From NCBI GenBank assembly GCA_030068145.1, contig JAPJBO010000747.1, positions 1 to 64,000 of the forward strand: 64,000 nt of DNA, read 5' to 3'. Source of the DNA: Diplonema papillatum (Eukaryota > Euglenozoa > Diplonemea > Diplonemida > Diplonemidae). Positions 63,173-64,000 of the stretch are shown one piece after another. The notes beneath the pieces were generated by a model. That model was not told the origin of the DNA. It was given only the letters and a program-made list of their open reading frames with translations, and ran no database searches. Position 1 is the first letter of the stretch. The number at the start of each line of letters is the position of its first letter. A program made the position numbers and the translations under genes.

Positions 63173-64000
63173 TCACACGAAGAAGTCAGTGCCCAGCGCG
63201 GCGCGCTCGACCATCGACTTGTCAGTGCCAACTTTAGAGAGCCATTGCAGCGGGAACCTACAGATGCAGCCCTTCACCGACTTCAGCATCGGCACGTCCC
63301 GCATCGACACAGGGACCGCGGCTCTCGCCTTCGCCTGGTCCGCTGTCACGACGGAATTGCAAGGGACCGACGGGAAGACACCCTCGTACGCGTCCGTGTT
63401 GATCTGCATGCGCTCGCGAACCGCGAGCCACAGCCGGTCGTCGCCGAGGCTGAGCCCGCGCAGCGGCCACCGGACCCGGGCGCCGACTTCGCCCATGTGC
63501 TCTTCGAGCAGCTTCCGCCGGAGCTGGCGGACGGCGCCCGTCCGCTTGAACCGGTCGTCGAGCAAAATCGCGATTTCGGAGTCGCGGTCGCCGACGAGCG
63601 AGCGGTCGTTGATGTTCGCGGACCCGGCGATCATCTGGTCGTCGTCCACGATCAGCAGCTTCGAGTGTATGTACACGGTGCTGTGCACGGGGGCCTCGGC
63701 CAGCGGCAGCCTGCCGTGCTGGTTGAGGCATGCGACCAGCAGGTAATCCTCCAGCAAAACGTTCCCCGTCATCTCCTTGACCTTCTGCACCAGCGCCCGG
63801 AGCGTCGAGCTCTGGAAGTGGACGACCCGCTGGATGTAAACATCGGTGGTCGGGTTGCCCTCGCCGTGGGGCTGGACGAGGAGGACGCACCTGAACTTCT
63901 CTCTCGCCTTCGCGGCCGAGCAAATTCGGTCTGCGATGGCCGCTGCGACCGTGTTGATCACAGGCGGCCCGTACAGCGAGGAGATGAAAAACTGGTTTTC
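63173..64000 (-). CDS. Phospholipase D, C-terminal part (5' end outside window)
   Basis: The open frame runs from the window edge (ENQFFISSLYGPP) to TGA at 63173, about 276 residues. It has the second HKD motif: H-S-K-LLIV-D, then GSANINDRS and SEIAIL. This is the catalytic His/Lys/Asp set that, with the N-terminal HKD, cuts phosphatidylcholine to phosphatidic acid. DVYIQRVVHFQSSTLRAL and the C-terminal VKGCICRFPLQWL fit the eukaryotic PLD1/zeta-type tail, which usually finishes soon after. Codon use is very GC-rich like the CCCH and SMYD-like genes. The first HKD and any PX/PH or C2 domain would lie beyond the window. The last exon has been copied at least three times downstream. Confidence 0.92.
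   Translation of the reverse strand, partial: ENQFFISSLYGPPVINTVAAAIADRICSAAKAREKFRCVLLVQPHGEGNPTTDVYIQRVVHFQSSTLRALVQKVKEMTGNVLLEDYLLVACLNQHGRLPLAEAPVHSTVYIHSKLLIVDDDQMIAGSANINDRSLVGDRDSEIAILLDDRFKRTGAVRQLRRKLLEEHMGEVGARVRWPLRGLSLGDDRLWLAVRERMQINTDAYEGVFPSVPCNSVVTADQAKARAAVPVSMRDVPMLKSVKGCICRFPLQWLSKVGTDKSMVERAALGTDFFV

Overview
This window reads as nuclear DNA of a GC-rich unicellular eukaryote. It has GT-AG introns, eukaryote-type genes (phospholipase D, a SMYD-like SET protein, a protein kinase, a CCCH zinc finger), non-LTR retrotransposons, several DNA transposon families and an unusually dense set of tandem arrays. I found no operons, rRNA, intact tRNA gene, CRISPR array or dinoflagellate spliced-leader sequence. 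I cannot name the species; an alga or alveolate-like protist is a guess.

Layout. 0-5.8 kb: a LINE reverse transcriptase remnant, a hAT-like element with a perfect 8-bp target duplication, and three minisatellites. 5.8-9 kb: unassigned DNA with short dispersed repeats. 9-12.6 kb: a Mutator-like (MULE) element whose ends are inverted 31-bp arrays, lying between a pair of hAT-type ends. 14.5-17.9 kb: a 3.4-kb inverted-repeat element built from palindromic satellites, with a second near-palindromic element inside. 18-21.4 kb: more arrays. 21.7-22.7 kb: the C-terminal half of a hAT transposase. 25.1-25.8 and 38.3-42.1 kb: two copies of a tRNA-headed SINE fused to an internal satellite, one 0.7 kb and the other 3.8 kb. 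28.9-31.4 kb: a retroelement with a reverse transcriptase ORF followed by an overlapping ORF for a USP-family deubiquitinase with zinc fingers. 33.5-36.2 kb: a kinase N-lobe (+) and a CCCH zinc-finger gene (-). 43.8-52.8 kb: a SMYD-like SET-domain gene (-) in at least three exons with matching phases; its first intron holds an internally deleted LINE and its second holds a satellite. 53.5-62 kb: dispersed repeats, small inverted-repeat elements and one more hAT-like element. 62.3-64 kb: the 3' part of a phospholipase D gene (-), followed by serial degenerate copies of its own terminal exon.

How it fits together. The host genes are few and separated or interrupted by mobile DNA. Two of them (SMYD-like and PLD) have shed partial copies of their own exons nearby, and one SMYD exon copy lies about 20 kb away. 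Many satellites sit inside the ends or body of transposable elements, and several carry short palindromic cores, so transposons look like the main source of the tandem repeats here.
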